In this document: one piece after another, positions 1 through 7,625 of the stretch
Layout: each line of letters opens with the position of its first letter
How positions within the stretch are numbered: position 1 is the first letter of the stretch
Assembly (NCBI RefSeq): GCF_016909155.1
Contig: NZ_JAFBFG010000001.1
Span: 1-64,000, forward strand
Origin: Chryseomicrobium aureum
GTDB lineage: Bacteria; Bacillota; Bacilli; Bacillales_A; Planococcaceae
Reading direction: 5' to 3'
Length of the DNA: 64,000 bases
Position numbers and translations under genes: made by a program
The notes under the pieces: model-generated
What the model saw: only the letters and a program-made list of their open reading frames with translations
What the model was told of the DNA's origin: nothing
Database searches by the model: none

Positions 1-94
1 TCACACCCGTTCCCATACCGAACACGGAAGTTAAGCTCTTCAGCGCCGATGGTAGTTGGGGGTCTCCCCCTGTGAGAGTAGGACGTCGCTAGGC
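1..94 (+). rRNA. rrf: 5S ribosomal RNA, 3' part
   Basis: The window opens inside a 5S rRNA gene. The conserved CCGAACACGGAAGTTAAGC block is at about 17-35 and the 3' strand of the terminal helix ends near 94. The 5' end and the rest of the rRNA operon lie upstream of the window. tRNA genes start 10 nt downstream with no terminator between, so rRNA and tRNAs are probably one transcript. Confidence 0.95.
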
Positions 95-103
95 ATTATT
101 TAT

Positions 104-178
104 TCCGAAGTAGCTCAGTGGTAGAGCAACCGGCTGTTAACCGGTTGGTCGTAGGTTCGAGTCCTACCTTCGGAGCCA
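104..178 (+). tRNA. tRNA-Asn (GTT)
   Basis: Cloverleaf with acceptor TCCGAAG pairing CTTCGGA, GTT anticodon in the TGTTAAC loop, and encoded CCA. First of 16 tRNAs after 5S, in the Asn-Ser-Glu-Val-Met-Asp-Phe-Thr-Tyr-Trp-His-Gln-Gly-Cys-Leu order of the B. subtilis trnB/trnD clusters. A G34 tRNA, so a queuosine substrate. Confidence 0.97.
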
Positions 179-184
179 TTCTAT

Positions 185-275
185 GGAGAGCTGTCCGAGT
201 GGCCGAAGGAGCACGATTGGAAATCGTGTATACGTTAATCGCGTATCAAGGGTTCAAATCCCTTGCTCTCCGCCA
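185..275 (+). tRNA. tRNA-Ser (GGA)
   Basis: 91-nt class II tRNA with a long variable arm. Acceptor GGAGAGC pairs GCTCTCC, the anticodon loop TTGGAAA gives GGA, and CCA is encoded. Confidence 0.96.
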
Positions 276-294
276 TAGAGCTCTTACAAACAAT

Positions 295-369
295 GGCCCC
301 TTGGTCAAGCGGTTAAGACACCGCCCTTTCACGGCGGTAACACGGGTTCGAATCCCGTAGGGGTCACCA
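295..369 (+). tRNA. tRNA-Glu (TTC)
   Basis: Acceptor GGCCCCT pairs AGGGGTC. The anticodon loop CTTTCAC gives TTC. CCA is encoded. Confidence 0.97.
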
Positions 370-376
370 TTCATAC

Positions 377-452
377 GGAGGATTAGCTCAGCTGGGAGAG
401 CACCTGCCTTACAAGCAGGGGGTCGGCGGTTCGATCCCGTCATCCTCCACCA
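377..452 (+). tRNA. tRNA-Val (TAC)
   Basis: Acceptor GGAGGAT pairs ATCCTCC. The anticodon loop CTTACAA gives TAC. CCA is encoded. Confidence 0.97.
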
Positions 453-473
453 TTTATTTTTTATTAGTATTGT

Positions 474-551
<78 letters not shown>

Positions 552-627
552 GGTCCCGTGGTGTAGCGGTTAACATGCCTGCCTGTCACGCAGGAGATCG
601 CGGGTTCGATTCCCGTCGGGACCGCCA
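552..627 (+). tRNA. tRNA-Asp (GTC)
   Basis: Acceptor GGTCCCG pairs CGGGACC. The anticodon loop CTGTCAC gives GTC. CCA is encoded. Only 1 nt separates it from the preceding fMet gene. A G34 queuosine substrate. Confidence 0.97.
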
Positions 628-680
628 TTTTTTAATAAGTAGATTTTACATAAGCCATATCGCTTACATAAAATCTTGTT

Positions 681-756
681 GGCTCAGTAGCTCAGTTGGT
701 AGAGCAAAGGACTGAAAATCCTTGTGTCGGCGGTTCGATTCCGTCCTGAGCCACCA
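681..756 (+). tRNA. tRNA-Phe (GAA)
   Basis: Acceptor GGCTCAG pairs CTGAGCC. The anticodon loop CTGAAAA gives GAA. CCA is encoded. Confidence 0.97.
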
Positions 757-763
757 TTTTTAG

Positions 764-839
<76 letters not shown>

Positions 840-847
840 TAGTTTGT

Positions 848-931
848 GGAGGGGTAGCGAAGTGGCTAAACGCGGCGGACTGTAAATCCGCTCCTTAGGG
901 TTCGGCGGTTCGAATCCGTCCCCCTCCACCA
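848..931 (+). tRNA. tRNA-Tyr (GTA)
   Basis: 84-nt class II tRNA. Acceptor GGAGGGG pairs CCCCTCC. The anticodon loop CTGTAAA gives GTA. CCA is encoded. A G34 queuosine substrate. Confidence 0.97.
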
Positions 932-942
932 TTTTTTTATTT

Positions 943-1016
943 AGGGGCATAGTTTAAAGGTAGAACTACGGTCTCCAAAACCGTCAGTGTGGGTTCGATT
1001 CCTACTGCCCCTGCCA
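943..1016 (+). tRNA. tRNA-Trp (CCA)
   Basis: Acceptor AGGGGCA pairs TGCCCCT. The anticodon loop CTCCAAA gives CCA. The 3' CCA is encoded. Confidence 0.96.
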
Positions 1017-1037
1017 ATTCTTACATTGATAAATCGT

Positions 1038-1114
1038 GGCGGTCGTGGCGAAGTGGTTAACGCACCGGATTGTGATTCCGGCACTCGGGGGTTCAATTCC
1101 CCTCGGTCGCCCCA
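1038..1114 (+). tRNA. tRNA-His (GTG), copy 1
   Basis: Acceptor GCGGTCG pairs CGGTCGC, with the extra G(-1) opposite C73 that is diagnostic of histidine tRNA. Anticodon GTG. CCA is encoded. Followed 45 nt later by a near-identical second copy. Confidence 0.96.
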
Positions 1115-1159
1115 TTATTTGTCTTTTTTTATTTGTCTTGATATAGTTTTTATAATCGT

Positions 1160-1233
1160 GGCGGTCGTGGCGAAGTGGTTAACGCACCGGATTGTGATTC
1201 CGGCATTCGGGGGTTCAATTCCCCTCGGTCGCC
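1160..1233 (+). tRNA. tRNA-His (GTG), copy 2, no encoded CCA
   Basis: Near-identical to copy 1 (one difference seen in the variable region, cac versus cat). The matching DNA begins just upstream of the tRNA. After C73 the sequence reads CTTTT, so CCA is not encoded and must be added by CCA-adding enzyme. The B. subtilis-like cluster order has one His gene here, so this looks like a tandem duplication. Confidence 0.93.
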
Positions 1234-1240
1234 CTTTTGA

Positions 1241-1315
1241 TGGGGTATAGCCAAGCGGTAAGGCAACGGATTTTGATTCCGTCATGCCTAGGTTCGAATC
1301 CTAGTACCCCAGCCA
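1241..1315 (+). tRNA. tRNA-Gln (TTG)
   Basis: Acceptor TGGGGTA pairs TACCCCA. The anticodon loop TTTTGAT gives TTG. CCA is encoded. Confidence 0.97.
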
Positions 1316-1319
1316 TTTT

Positions 1320-1394
1320 GCGGAAGTAGTTCAGTGGTAGAACACCACCTTGCCAAGGTGGGGGTCGCGAGTTCGAACCTCGTCTTCCGCTCCA
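1320..1394 (+). tRNA. tRNA-Gly (GCC)
   Basis: Acceptor GCGGAAG pairs CTTCCGC. The anticodon loop TTGCCAA gives GCC. CCA is encoded. Confidence 0.97.
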
Positions 1395-1401
1395 AAAAAT
1401 T

Positions 1402-1475
1402 GGCGGCATAGCCAAGTGGTAAGGCACAGGTCTGCAACACCTTTATCACCGGTTCAAATCCGGTTGCCGCCTCCA
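1402..1475 (+). tRNA. tRNA-Cys (GCA)
   Basis: Acceptor GGCGGCA pairs TGCCGCC. The anticodon loop CTGCAAC gives GCA. CCA is encoded. Confidence 0.97.
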
Positions 1476-1481
1476 TATAGC

Positions 1482-1565
1482 GCCGGTGTGGCGGAATTGG
1501 CAGACGCGCTGGACTCAAAATCCAGTTCCTTCACGGGAGTGTCGGTTCGACCCCGACCGCCGGTA
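1482..1565 (+). tRNA. tRNA-Leu (CAA), no encoded CCA
   Basis: Class II tRNA with a long variable arm. The anticodon loop CTCAAAA gives CAA. The acceptor closes with a G1-U72 wobble and discriminator A73; the next bases are TATTA, so CCA is not encoded. Leu-CAA is one of the two known substrates of TrmL, encoded at 7149. Confidence 0.93.
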
Positions 1566-1579
1566 TATTATGTAGTACG

Positions 1580-1608
1580 ACTCTACCTCTGCCAGGTAGA
1601 GTTTTTTT
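1580..1608 (+). terminator. Intrinsic terminator of the rRNA/tRNA transcript
   Basis: ACTCTACCT pairs AGGTAGAGT around a 5-nt loop and is followed by seven T. It lies 14 nt after tRNA-Leu. Confidence 0.9.
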
Positions 1609-1651
1609 ATTTGGTTTTTGGGTAGTTAAGTTTGAAAGAGGTGTTGTAGAA

Positions 1652-2833
1652 ATGGAACGACAAAAGTTATGGACGCGAAACTTTATTCTTATTTCGAGTG
1701 TCAATTTTCTACTGACACTCGTTTTTTTCTTATTAGTTGTGATCATTGGTCTTTATGCTGTTGATTCATTTAAAGCCACAACGAGCCAAGCTGGTTTGGT
1801 TACTGGAATTTTTATTGTAGGAACCTTGATCGGTCGATTGCTCATCGGTGGAAAGATTGATGAGATTGGACGAAAAAAGACATTACTTATTGGGTTTATT
1901 TTGTTTAATGCAGTCACTTTGTTGTACTTTGTGCAGGTAGACATAACGATTTTATTACTTACGCGCCTGTTGCATGGTATTTCACTTGGAATTGCAAGTA
2001 CAGCTGCAGCAACGATGGTAGCTTCTATTATTCCAATTGCAAGACGTGGAGAAGGGATCGGCTATTTTAGTATGAGTTCAACCCTAGCTACAGCAATTGG
2101 TCCGTTTGTTGGATTAATGCTGACACGCGTAACTACTTTCCCTGTAATTTTTTTGATTTGTTTCATTGTAGGAGTAGTTGGTTTAGTCATTGCTTCATTA
2201 GTTCAAGTACCTCCAGTAAAAGCTTTAAAGGATGAAAAGGAAACATCATTCTCAATCCGAAGTCTTATCGAACCAAAGGCAGTTCCTATAGCATTTGTAA
2301 CACTTGTTATTGCGTTCTGCTTCTCGAGCGTTTTATCATTCATGAATTTCTATGCGATTGATTTAGACTTGATTGAGGCTGCCAGTGTCTTCTTCTTGGT
2401 GTATGCTCTATCCGTTCTTATTTCAAGGCCATTTACAGGGCGTTTAATGGATCGAAAGGGAGCAAACTATGTGATGTATCCTGCGTTTGTTTTATTAGCG
2501 TTAGGTCTTTATCTATTAAGTACAGCTACAAGCTCCCTTACGTTCTTGATAGCTGCAAGCTTGATTGGTTTCGGATTTGGAAACATGCAATCTTGTACAC
2601 AAGCAATCGCAGTTAAGCTGACGCCGATGCATCGTATGGGCATGGCTACATCTACATTCTTTATTTTCTTGGATGCTGGGCTTGGTTTTGGGCCATATTT
2701 ATTAGGAATCATGTTAGGGTTTTTAACGTATGCCGAGATGTACTTTGTGTTAAGCATTGTTGCACTCAGTGCTGTTTTGCTTTACTTCTTTGTGTATGGG
2801 AAAAAGGACAAAGAGTATCAGCAAATTTACTAG
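1652..2833 (+). CDS. MFS transporter, drug-exporter-like
   Basis: A 393-residue integral membrane protein with about 12 hydrophobic segments in two halves. The loop after helix 2 carries the major-facilitator motif A (GRLLIGGKIDEIGRKK, about residues 61-76), and a related GRLMDRKG motif starts the second half. The family exports drugs or metabolites by proton antiport; the substrate cannot be read from sequence. The ATG is preceded by AAAGAGGTG. It stands alone between the tRNA terminator and the proS leader, and I see no strong terminator after it. Confidence 0.85.
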   Translation: MERQKLWTRNFILISSVNFLLTLVFFLLVVIIGLYAVDSFKATTSQAGLVTGIFIVGTLIGRLLIGGKIDEIGRKKTLLIGFILFNAVTLLYFVQVDITILLLTRLLHGISLGIASTAAATMVASIIPIARRGEGIGYFSMSSTLATAIGPFVGLMLTRVTTFPVIFLICFIVGVVGLVIASLVQVPPVKALKDEKETSFSIRSLIEPKAVPIAFVTLVIAFCFSSVLSFMNFYAIDLDLIEAASVFFLVYALSVLISRPFTGRLMDRKGANYVMYPAFVLLALGLYLLSTATSSLTFLIAASLIGFGFGNMQSCTQAIAVKLTPMHRMGMATSTFFIFLDAGLGFGPYLLGIMLGFLTYAEMYFVLSIVALSAVLLYFFVYGKKDKEYQQIY

Positions 2834-2889
2834 CTATTGCAGATACCATTAGAATTTGCTATAGTGAGGTTCATATAGAAGAGTCTTTG

Positions 2890-3110
2890 AAGTGGTCAAG
2901 TACGTAATGTAAACGTTCAGAAAGTGCAGTGAGTGATGAGAGCTGCGCCGTCCATGCATGCGGAAACCTCCCATGGAGATGCTGTGCAAACACAGCCGGT
3001 TCGTCCCCGATAAAGACGCTTGAGATCGTCCTTGTGACGAATGAAGGTGGTACCGTGTCTATCCAGCAGGAAGGCGCCCTTTTGGGTGTTTTTCTGCTTT
3101 TTATTTTGTC
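2890..3110 (+). promoter_or_regulatory. T-box leader of proS
   Basis: The T-box core AAGGTGGTACCG (about 3044-3055) precedes a hairpin of 15 pairs (AGCAG at 3065 with CTGCT ending 3098) and a T run, 30 nt before proS. The core is the antiterminator bulge that pairs with the CCA end of uncharged tRNA, so proS should be transcribed when uncharged tRNA-Pro builds up. The upstream part (2925-3030) is rich in helices consistent with Stem I. I could not fix the specifier; CCC near 3005 is one candidate. Coordinates of the 5' end are approximate. Confidence 0.85.
3065..3108 (+). terminator. Conditional terminator in the proS T-box
   Basis: AGCAGGAAGGCGCCC folds on GGGTGTTTTTCTGCT over a TTTT loop, followed by TTTTATTTT. 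It is mutually exclusive with the T-box antiterminator. Confidence 0.88.
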
Positions 3111-3131
3111 AAAATTAAAGGAGGCAATACA

Positions 3132-4568
3132 ATGTCAGTACAACAAAATGATTTTTCAAAGTGGTACATCGATACGATTCAAAAAGCAGATTTAATGGAT
3201 TATACACCTGTTCGCGGATGTATCGCATTCAAACCAGATGGTTATGAGCTTTGGGAGAGAATACAAGCGGAGATGGACCGTCGTTTTAAAGAGACAGGTC
3301 ACCGCAATGCGTATTTCCCGATGTTGATTCCTGAGTCTTTCTTCCAAAAAGAAAAAGACCATATCGAAGGTTTCTCACCTGAATTACCATGGGTGACAGA
3401 AGCTGCAGGCGAACAGTTAGAAGAACGTCTCGCATTACGTCCGACGTCTGAGACGATGATTGGTCATCTTTATTCAGATTGGATCAAAAGCTATAGAGAC
3501 CTCCCTGTACTGATCAATCAATGGGCAAATGTTTTCCGCTGGGAGAAAAAGACGTTACCTTTCATTCGTACATCTGAATTTTTATGGCAAGAAGGACACA
3601 CTGCTCATGTTGATGAAGAGGATGCACGTAAAGAGACGATGCAAATGCTTCAAGTTTACAAAGAAGTAGTAGAAGACTTACTAGCGATTCCAGTATACGA
3701 CGGTCAAAAAACACCTTCTGAGCGCTTTGCGGGTGCAGTAGATACGTTCTCAATCGAGGCGATGATGAAAGACGGAAAGGCTGTTCAAGCTGGAACATCT
3801 CACTATCTCGGGACAAAATTTGCGGAAGCATTTGATATTAAATATTTGAATAAAGAAAATAAGCACGTGCATGTTCACACTACATCTTGGGGAACATCGA
3901 CTCGCTTGATTGGTGCCATGATCATGGTGCACGGAGATGAACAAGGCCTTGTATTGCCACCAAAAATGGCGCCAACACAAGTCGTATTGATTCCAGTAGG
4001 ACCTTGGAAAAAGAAGCCTGAAATCGTGGAGAACTTGGATAAAATCTTTGCTGAACTAAAAGCAAAAGGCATTCGTGTGAAATTAGATGATTCGGACCAA
4101 TCTCCTGGATACAAATTCAACGAGTGGGAATTGAAAGGTGTTCCTGTACGCGTAGAATTAGGTCCTCGTGATTTAGAGAATGGCCAAGCGCTGATGAAAG
4201 CACGTGATGCAGAAGAGAAGACAGCAGTCGCTCTTGACGATCTAGTCGCATCGATTGAAAACGAATTAACAGTGATGCAGACTCGACTTTATGACAAAGC
4301 GGTTGTTTTCCGTGAAGAGAATAGTCATACGCATGTGGACACATTAGATGAGTTAAAAGCACATATCGAAACTTCACAAACAGAAGGAAAGATTCCTGGA
4401 TGGATTCTTGGTGGCTGGTGTGGAGAAGACGCATGTGAAGAGAACGTCAAAGAAGAGACGAAATTCACGACGCGTAACATTCCTTTCAATCCACCGACTG
4501 AGAAGAAAACATGTATAAACTGTGGTAACGAAGCGAAACATAGCGTGTGGTTTGGTCGCGCGTATTAA
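3132..4568 (+). CDS. proS: Prolyl-tRNA synthetase, archaeal/eukaryal type
   Basis: Charges tRNA-Pro in the cytoplasm. At 478 residues it is the short class IIa form: it lacks the insertion editing domain of the roughly 570-residue bacterial ProRS and has a C-terminal zinc-type extension. Visible are class II motif 2 (FRWEKKTLPFIRTSEFLWQE), motif 3 (GTSTRLIGAMIMVHGDEQG), a cysteine cluster (CGEDAC and CINC), and the typical terminal tyrosine (WFGRAY). SD AAAGGAGG lies 7 nt before the ATG. Some Bacillus carry this form as a second ProRS, also under T-box control; whether it is the only one here cannot be told. Lacking the editing domain, it would rely on free-standing editing factors for Ala-tRNA-Pro. 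Confidence 0.95.
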   Translation: MSVQQNDFSKWYIDTIQKADLMDYTPVRGCIAFKPDGYELWERIQAEMDRRFKETGHRNAYFPMLIPESFFQKEKDHIEGFSPELPWVTEAAGEQLEERLALRPTSETMIGHLYSDWIKSYRDLPVLINQWANVFRWEKKTLPFIRTSEFLWQEGHTAHVDEEDARKETMQMLQVYKEVVEDLLAIPVYDGQKTPSERFAGAVDTFSIEAMMKDGKAVQAGTSHYLGTKFAEAFDIKYLNKENKHVHVHTTSWGTSTRLIGAMIMVHGDEQGLVLPPKMAPTQVVLIPVGPWKKKPEIVENLDKIFAELKAKGIRVKLDDSDQSPGYKFNEWELKGVPVRVELGPRDLENGQALMKARDAEEKTAVALDDLVASIENELTVMQTRLYDKAVVFREENSHTHVDTLDELKAHIETSQTEGKIPGWILGGWCGEDACEENVKEETKFTTRNIPFNPPTEKKTCINCGNEAKHSVWFGRAY

Positions 4569-4572
4569 TAGC

Positions 4573-4609
4573 AAAACGCCTGCTTGTCACTAGGACGAGC
4601 AGGCGTTTT
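4573..4609 (+). terminator. proS terminator
   Basis: AAAACGCCTGCT pairs AGCAGGCGTTTT around a 13-nt loop, immediately after proS. Confidence 0.9.
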
Positions 4610-4610
4610 C

Positions 4611-4730
4611 TGATCCGGTTAAGATTTTGCTTACGCATCTAATTTTTGGTTGGTCAAAAGAGATGGGGAACGTTGGAACGAGTGAAGGGTTATGGGTTGG
4701 CTTCACAGGTAGTTGGTTGAGACCGGATCA
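4611..4730. repeat. 120-bp segment bounded by 9-bp inverted repeats
   Basis: TGATCCGGT (4611-4619) and its exact complement ACCGGATCA (4722-4730) bound a G-rich segment without coding potential between two convergent genes. It could be a small MITE-like element or a long-range stem. I saw no second copy in this window. Confidence 0.35.
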
Positions 4731-4731
4731 G

Positions 4732-4760
4732 CTTCTGACAAGAGTCTCACTTGTCAGAAG
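4732..4760 (-). terminator. Hairpin after the 4762 gene
   Basis: CTTCTGACAAG pairs exactly with CTTGTCAGAAG over a 7-nt loop, directly behind the stop codon of the leftward gene. No T run follows on either strand, so termination is uncertain; it may only stabilise the 3' end. Confidence 0.5.
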
Positions 4761-4761
4761 G

Positions 4762-5277
4762 TTACTCGTAACGAGATGCATCAAACTCTAGTTCTACTTG
4801 ATAGTTCTTAGCATTGACAAGACCTGAAACTTTATTGGCATTTCTTTCATATTGCAGCGCTTTTTCGCGGTATTCTTCTGGGTCGAAACGGGCAACACGC
4901 ATATAGGCTGCCGCTTCTCCGTATCCATACTCCGGTTGTTCTTTAGGAGATGCACCAAGCTGTTTATAAAGCTTTGCTTGCGCACGAAGCTGCATCGCAT
5001 ACTCAATAGCCTCTACCAACGGAATTTGTTCTCCTTGATAGTCTATTGCTGTAGCAAGGTTTGCTTTATAAATTAAGCGGTCAAGAAGCATGATGTCTTG
5101 TCGAATCATTTTAATATCGCTATCGACATCATCTACGGAACGTCGTTGTTCTGGTAGAGCTTGGCCTTTTTCAGAAAGTGTAAATGCAACACGCAGCATT
5201 TCTTGTTCGAGTTCTTGTACTTGTTTCGTTAAAAGGCTTCGTAACCGTATACCATCTGCTAATGTAAAAGATGTCAT
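4762..5277 (-). CDS. Conserved hypothetical protein, helical
   Basis: 171 residues, charged and almost wholly helical, with long heptad-like stretches in the first 70 residues (QVQELEQEMLRVAF, IKMIRQDIMLLDRLIY). The central part (LIYKANLATAIDYQGEQIPL, then EAIEYAMQLRAQAKLYKQLG) is loosely like the DIP1984/septicolysin family; that resemblance is from memory and weak. No signal peptide or membrane segment. Its ATG abuts the stop codon of the B3/4-domain gene with no gap, so the two are translationally coupled and probably act together. Function unknown. Confidence 0.7.
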   Translation of the reverse strand: MTSFTLADGIRLRSLLTKQVQELEQEMLRVAFTLSEKGQALPEQRRSVDDVDSDIKMIRQDIMLLDRLIYKANLATAIDYQGEQIPLVEAIEYAMQLRAQAKLYKQLGASPKEQPEYGYGEAAAYMRVARFDPEEYREKALQYERNANKVSGLVNAKNYQVELEFDASRYE

Positions 5278-5967
5278 TTAAATCGTTCCTTCCGGATTGG
5301 ATTTGGATAAGAGAAGTTGTTTACAATCTCCACCATGAATTTGCGTGAACATGGACTGAACAGCATTTAAAAGTTTCCCAGCCTGTTGATCGGCCGTTTC
5401 AGGTGTAAGATACACGATATGTAAAGCATCTGTTGTCTGAGTCGTCACCGCAGTTCGCACCGAGTCGACATAGGGACTGCCGAATGGACCAGTTGCATCA
5501 TGGGAAGTTAGAATACCTGTAAGAGTGGTTTCACGTCCATTTAATGCTTCGTAGGATGTGCTTTCGTCTCCAATGGCAAAATGTAGATGTCCATCAAGAT
5601 GAGCCGTATCATATAAGCCAAACGGGATGCCGTAATAAAGAGAGAAGAATGTGTTACTATCTATGCCTGAATGCACAGGAAGCATGTAATTCTGCTTTGC
5701 CACCCGACGATAAAGGGCCTCAGCGGAAGGACGGTAACGGGTAGGGTTTGTACCTGTCTGTTTAAAAATGGTGCGGTAACTTGTAAGTGTAGGAAAATGT
5801 TCGAATCCATGCTCCTCAATTTCAAAAAAAAGTTGCTCTTGAAATAGTTGCAAGCGCCCTTTAAGCATTTGAGGAGAATCGCCTACAGAAATTTTGGTAT
5901 AATGGATAAGTCCGATTTTCAGCTCAGGTACTCGTTCGATGAGTTGAGAATCAAGTGATACACGCAT
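5278..5967 (-). CDS. B3/B4 domain protein (PheRS-beta editing-domain-like)
   Basis: 229 residues resembling stand-alone B3/4 domains, the fold that edits mischarged tRNA in the PheRS beta subunit. Recognised from the pattern of a TSYRTIFKQTGTNPTRYRPS-type segment (residues 64-83), an ALYRRV helix, and a LPVHSGIDSNTFFSLYYGIP-type core (104-123). Residue-level catalytic assignment is not possible. It has an SD (AAAGGGTGG) before the ATG and is the first gene of a two-gene leftward operon. Stand-alone B3/4 proteins are suspected trans-editing or tRNA-binding factors. Its neighbour proS lacks its own editing domain, which makes that reading attractive but unproven. Confidence 0.75.
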   Translation of the reverse strand: MRVSLDSQLIERVPELKIGLIHYTKISVGDSPQMLKGRLQLFQEQLFFEIEEHGFEHFPTLTSYRTIFKQTGTNPTRYRPSAEALYRRVAKQNYMLPVHSGIDSNTFFSLYYGIPFGLYDTAHLDGHLHFAIGDESTSYEALNGRETTLTGILTSHDATGPFGSPYVDSVRTAVTTQTTDALHIVYLTPETADQQAGKLLNAVQSMFTQIHGGDCKQLLLSKSNPEGTI

Positions 5968-6015
5968 ATATAACCACCCTTTCTATTTGACATCATACCA
6001 CAGGAGGTGAGGCAG

Positions 6016-7149
6016 GTGAATGTACGCGATTTTCAAACCCAATTGATTCACTATGCCCACTCCATTGGGATTGATAAAATCGGCTTTGCGCGAGCAACAC
6101 CTTTTCCAGATTTGAAGCAGCGATTACTTGTTCAACAACAGCTGGGGTTTGCTTCAGGGTTTGAAGAACCCGATATCGAGAAGCGTACAGAACCAGAGTT
6201 GTTGCTAGAACACGCGCAGTCCATCATCTCGATTGCAATCGCCTATCCGTCTAAAATGAAAGACGCTCCACAAAGTAAAAGAGGGGCGCGTCGCGGTATT
6301 TTTGCACGTGCTTCCTGGGGGATGGATTATCATACGGTGCTACGTGAGAAGCTTGCGCAACTAGAAGCGTTCATCCTTATTCATGTACCAGATGCTAAAT
6401 TGAAGTCGATGGTGGACACAGGGGAACTTTCAGACCGAGCTGTTGCTGAGAGAGCTGGAATTGGCTGGAGCGCTAAAAACTGTTCCATCATCACACCGGA
6501 ATTCGGTTCGTATGTCTATTTAGGAGAGATGCTCACAACGCTTCCCTTCGAGCCTTCTGTCCCAATGGAAGATGAATGTGGAGATTGTCGCTTATGTTTG
6601 GACGTTTGTCCGACAGGGGCTCTGATTGAAGGAGGCCAATTAAACGCACAGCGCTGCATTGCGTTTCTCACGCAGACCAAGACGATGATTCCTCAAGAGT
6701 TCCGTGCGAAAATTGGGAATCGGATTTACGGCTGTGATACGTGTCAGACGGTTTGTCCGAAAAATAAAGGCAAACATACAGCGCACCAACAGGCCTTCAC
6801 CCCTGACCCAGAGCTTGTAAAACCATTACTCTTACCACTTGTTGAACATACCAATCGTACGTTTAAAGAAACATACGGGCACATGTCTGGTGCTTGGAGA
6901 GGGAAGAACCCGATACAACGAAACGCACTCATCGCACTCGTGCATTTTAAAGAGCGAGAAGCTATTCCGAAATTCATTTCGATTTTGCATGAAGATCCTC
7001 GTCCAGTGATGCGTGGAACGGCTGCTTGGGCACTTGGAGAACTTGAATCAGACGAGGGAACGAGTGCGTTAAAATTGCGCCTTGAAAATGAAGAAGATGC
7101 CACTGTGCGTTCTGAAATCCAACTTGCTTTAACTAAAGGAGAAAACTAA
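6016..7149 (+). CDS. queG: Epoxyqueuosine reductase QueG
   Basis: Last step of queuosine synthesis: cobalamin- and [4Fe-4S]-dependent reduction of epoxyqueuosine to queuosine at position 34 of tRNA Asn, Asp, His and Tyr. Two ferredoxin-like cluster motifs are clear (CGDCRLCLDVCPTGA and CDTCQTVCPKNKG), with a catalytic-region DTGELSDRAVAERAGIGWS segment before them. The C-terminal 90 residues form HEAT-like repeats (AIPKFISILHEDPRPVMRGT, then AAWALGEL). I chose GTG 6016, 8 nt from AGGAGG at 6002-6007; an earlier in-frame GTG at 6007 overlaps that SD. The stop overlaps the trmL start (TAATG). About 377 residues, normal for the family. Confidence 0.93.
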   Translation: MNVRDFQTQLIHYAHSIGIDKIGFARATPFPDLKQRLLVQQQLGFASGFEEPDIEKRTEPELLLEHAQSIISIAIAYPSKMKDAPQSKRGARRGIFARASWGMDYHTVLREKLAQLEAFILIHVPDAKLKSMVDTGELSDRAVAERAGIGWSAKNCSIITPEFGSYVYLGEMLTTLPFEPSVPMEDECGDCRLCLDVCPTGALIEGGQLNAQRCIAFLTQTKTMIPQEFRAKIGNRIYGCDTCQTVCPKNKGKHTAHQQAFTPDPELVKPLLLPLVEHTNRTFKETYGHMSGAWRGKNPIQRNALIALVHFKEREAIPKFISILHEDPRPVMRGTAAWALGELESDEGTSALKLRLENEEDATVRSEIQLALTKGEN

Positions 7150-7622
7150 TGGCAATTCATATTGTTTTATATCAACCACAAATTCCAGCGAATACCGGGA
7201 ATATCGCGCGTACTTGTGCAGGGACTGGAGTCAAGCTTCATTTGATTAAACCACTCGGGTTCTCAACAGATGATAAAATGTTGAAACGTGCAGGGCTTGA
7301 TTACTGGGAGCACGTCGACATTACGTACCACGAGTCACTGGAAGACTTTATTGCGGCTTATCCCCAAGGAGAGTTTTTCTTATTAACAAAGTTCGGTTCG
7401 AAGCCCCATACCGATTTTGATTATAGCGACCTGAATAAAGACTATTTCTTCATCTTTGGACGTGAGACAACCGGTCTTCCTGTTGAATTCCGAGAAGCAC
7501 ATCCAGAACGCGCTCTCCGTATTCCGATGAATGACAACATTCGATCACTCAATTTATCGAATACCGCTGCCATTTTAGCATATGAGGCGTTGCGTCAACA
7601 AAACTATCCTGGACTCCATTAA
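7149..7622 (+). CDS. trmL: tRNA (cytidine(34)-2'-O)-methyltransferase TrmL
   Basis: 157-residue SPOUT methyltransferase (also CspR/YibK) that methylates the wobble ribose of tRNA-Leu CAA and UAA. The N-terminus (IVLYQPQIPANTGNIARTCA) and the knotted C-terminal binding segment (FIFGRETTGLP, then RIPMNDNIRSLNLSN) are typical. It shares one base with the queG stop, so both wobble-base modification enzymes are made from one transcript. A terminator follows. Confidence 0.95.
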   Translation: MAIHIVLYQPQIPANTGNIARTCAGTGVKLHLIKPLGFSTDDKMLKRAGLDYWEHVDITYHESLEDFIAAYPQGEFFLLTKFGSKPHTDFDYSDLNKDYFFIFGRETTGLPVEFREAHPERALRIPMNDNIRSLNLSNTAAILAYEALRQQNYPGLH

Positions 7623-7625
7623 AAA

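Noticed and set aside
2929-3195. 88-codon open frame upstream of proS
   Set aside because: It lies inside the T-box leader and its terminator; no SD at its start.
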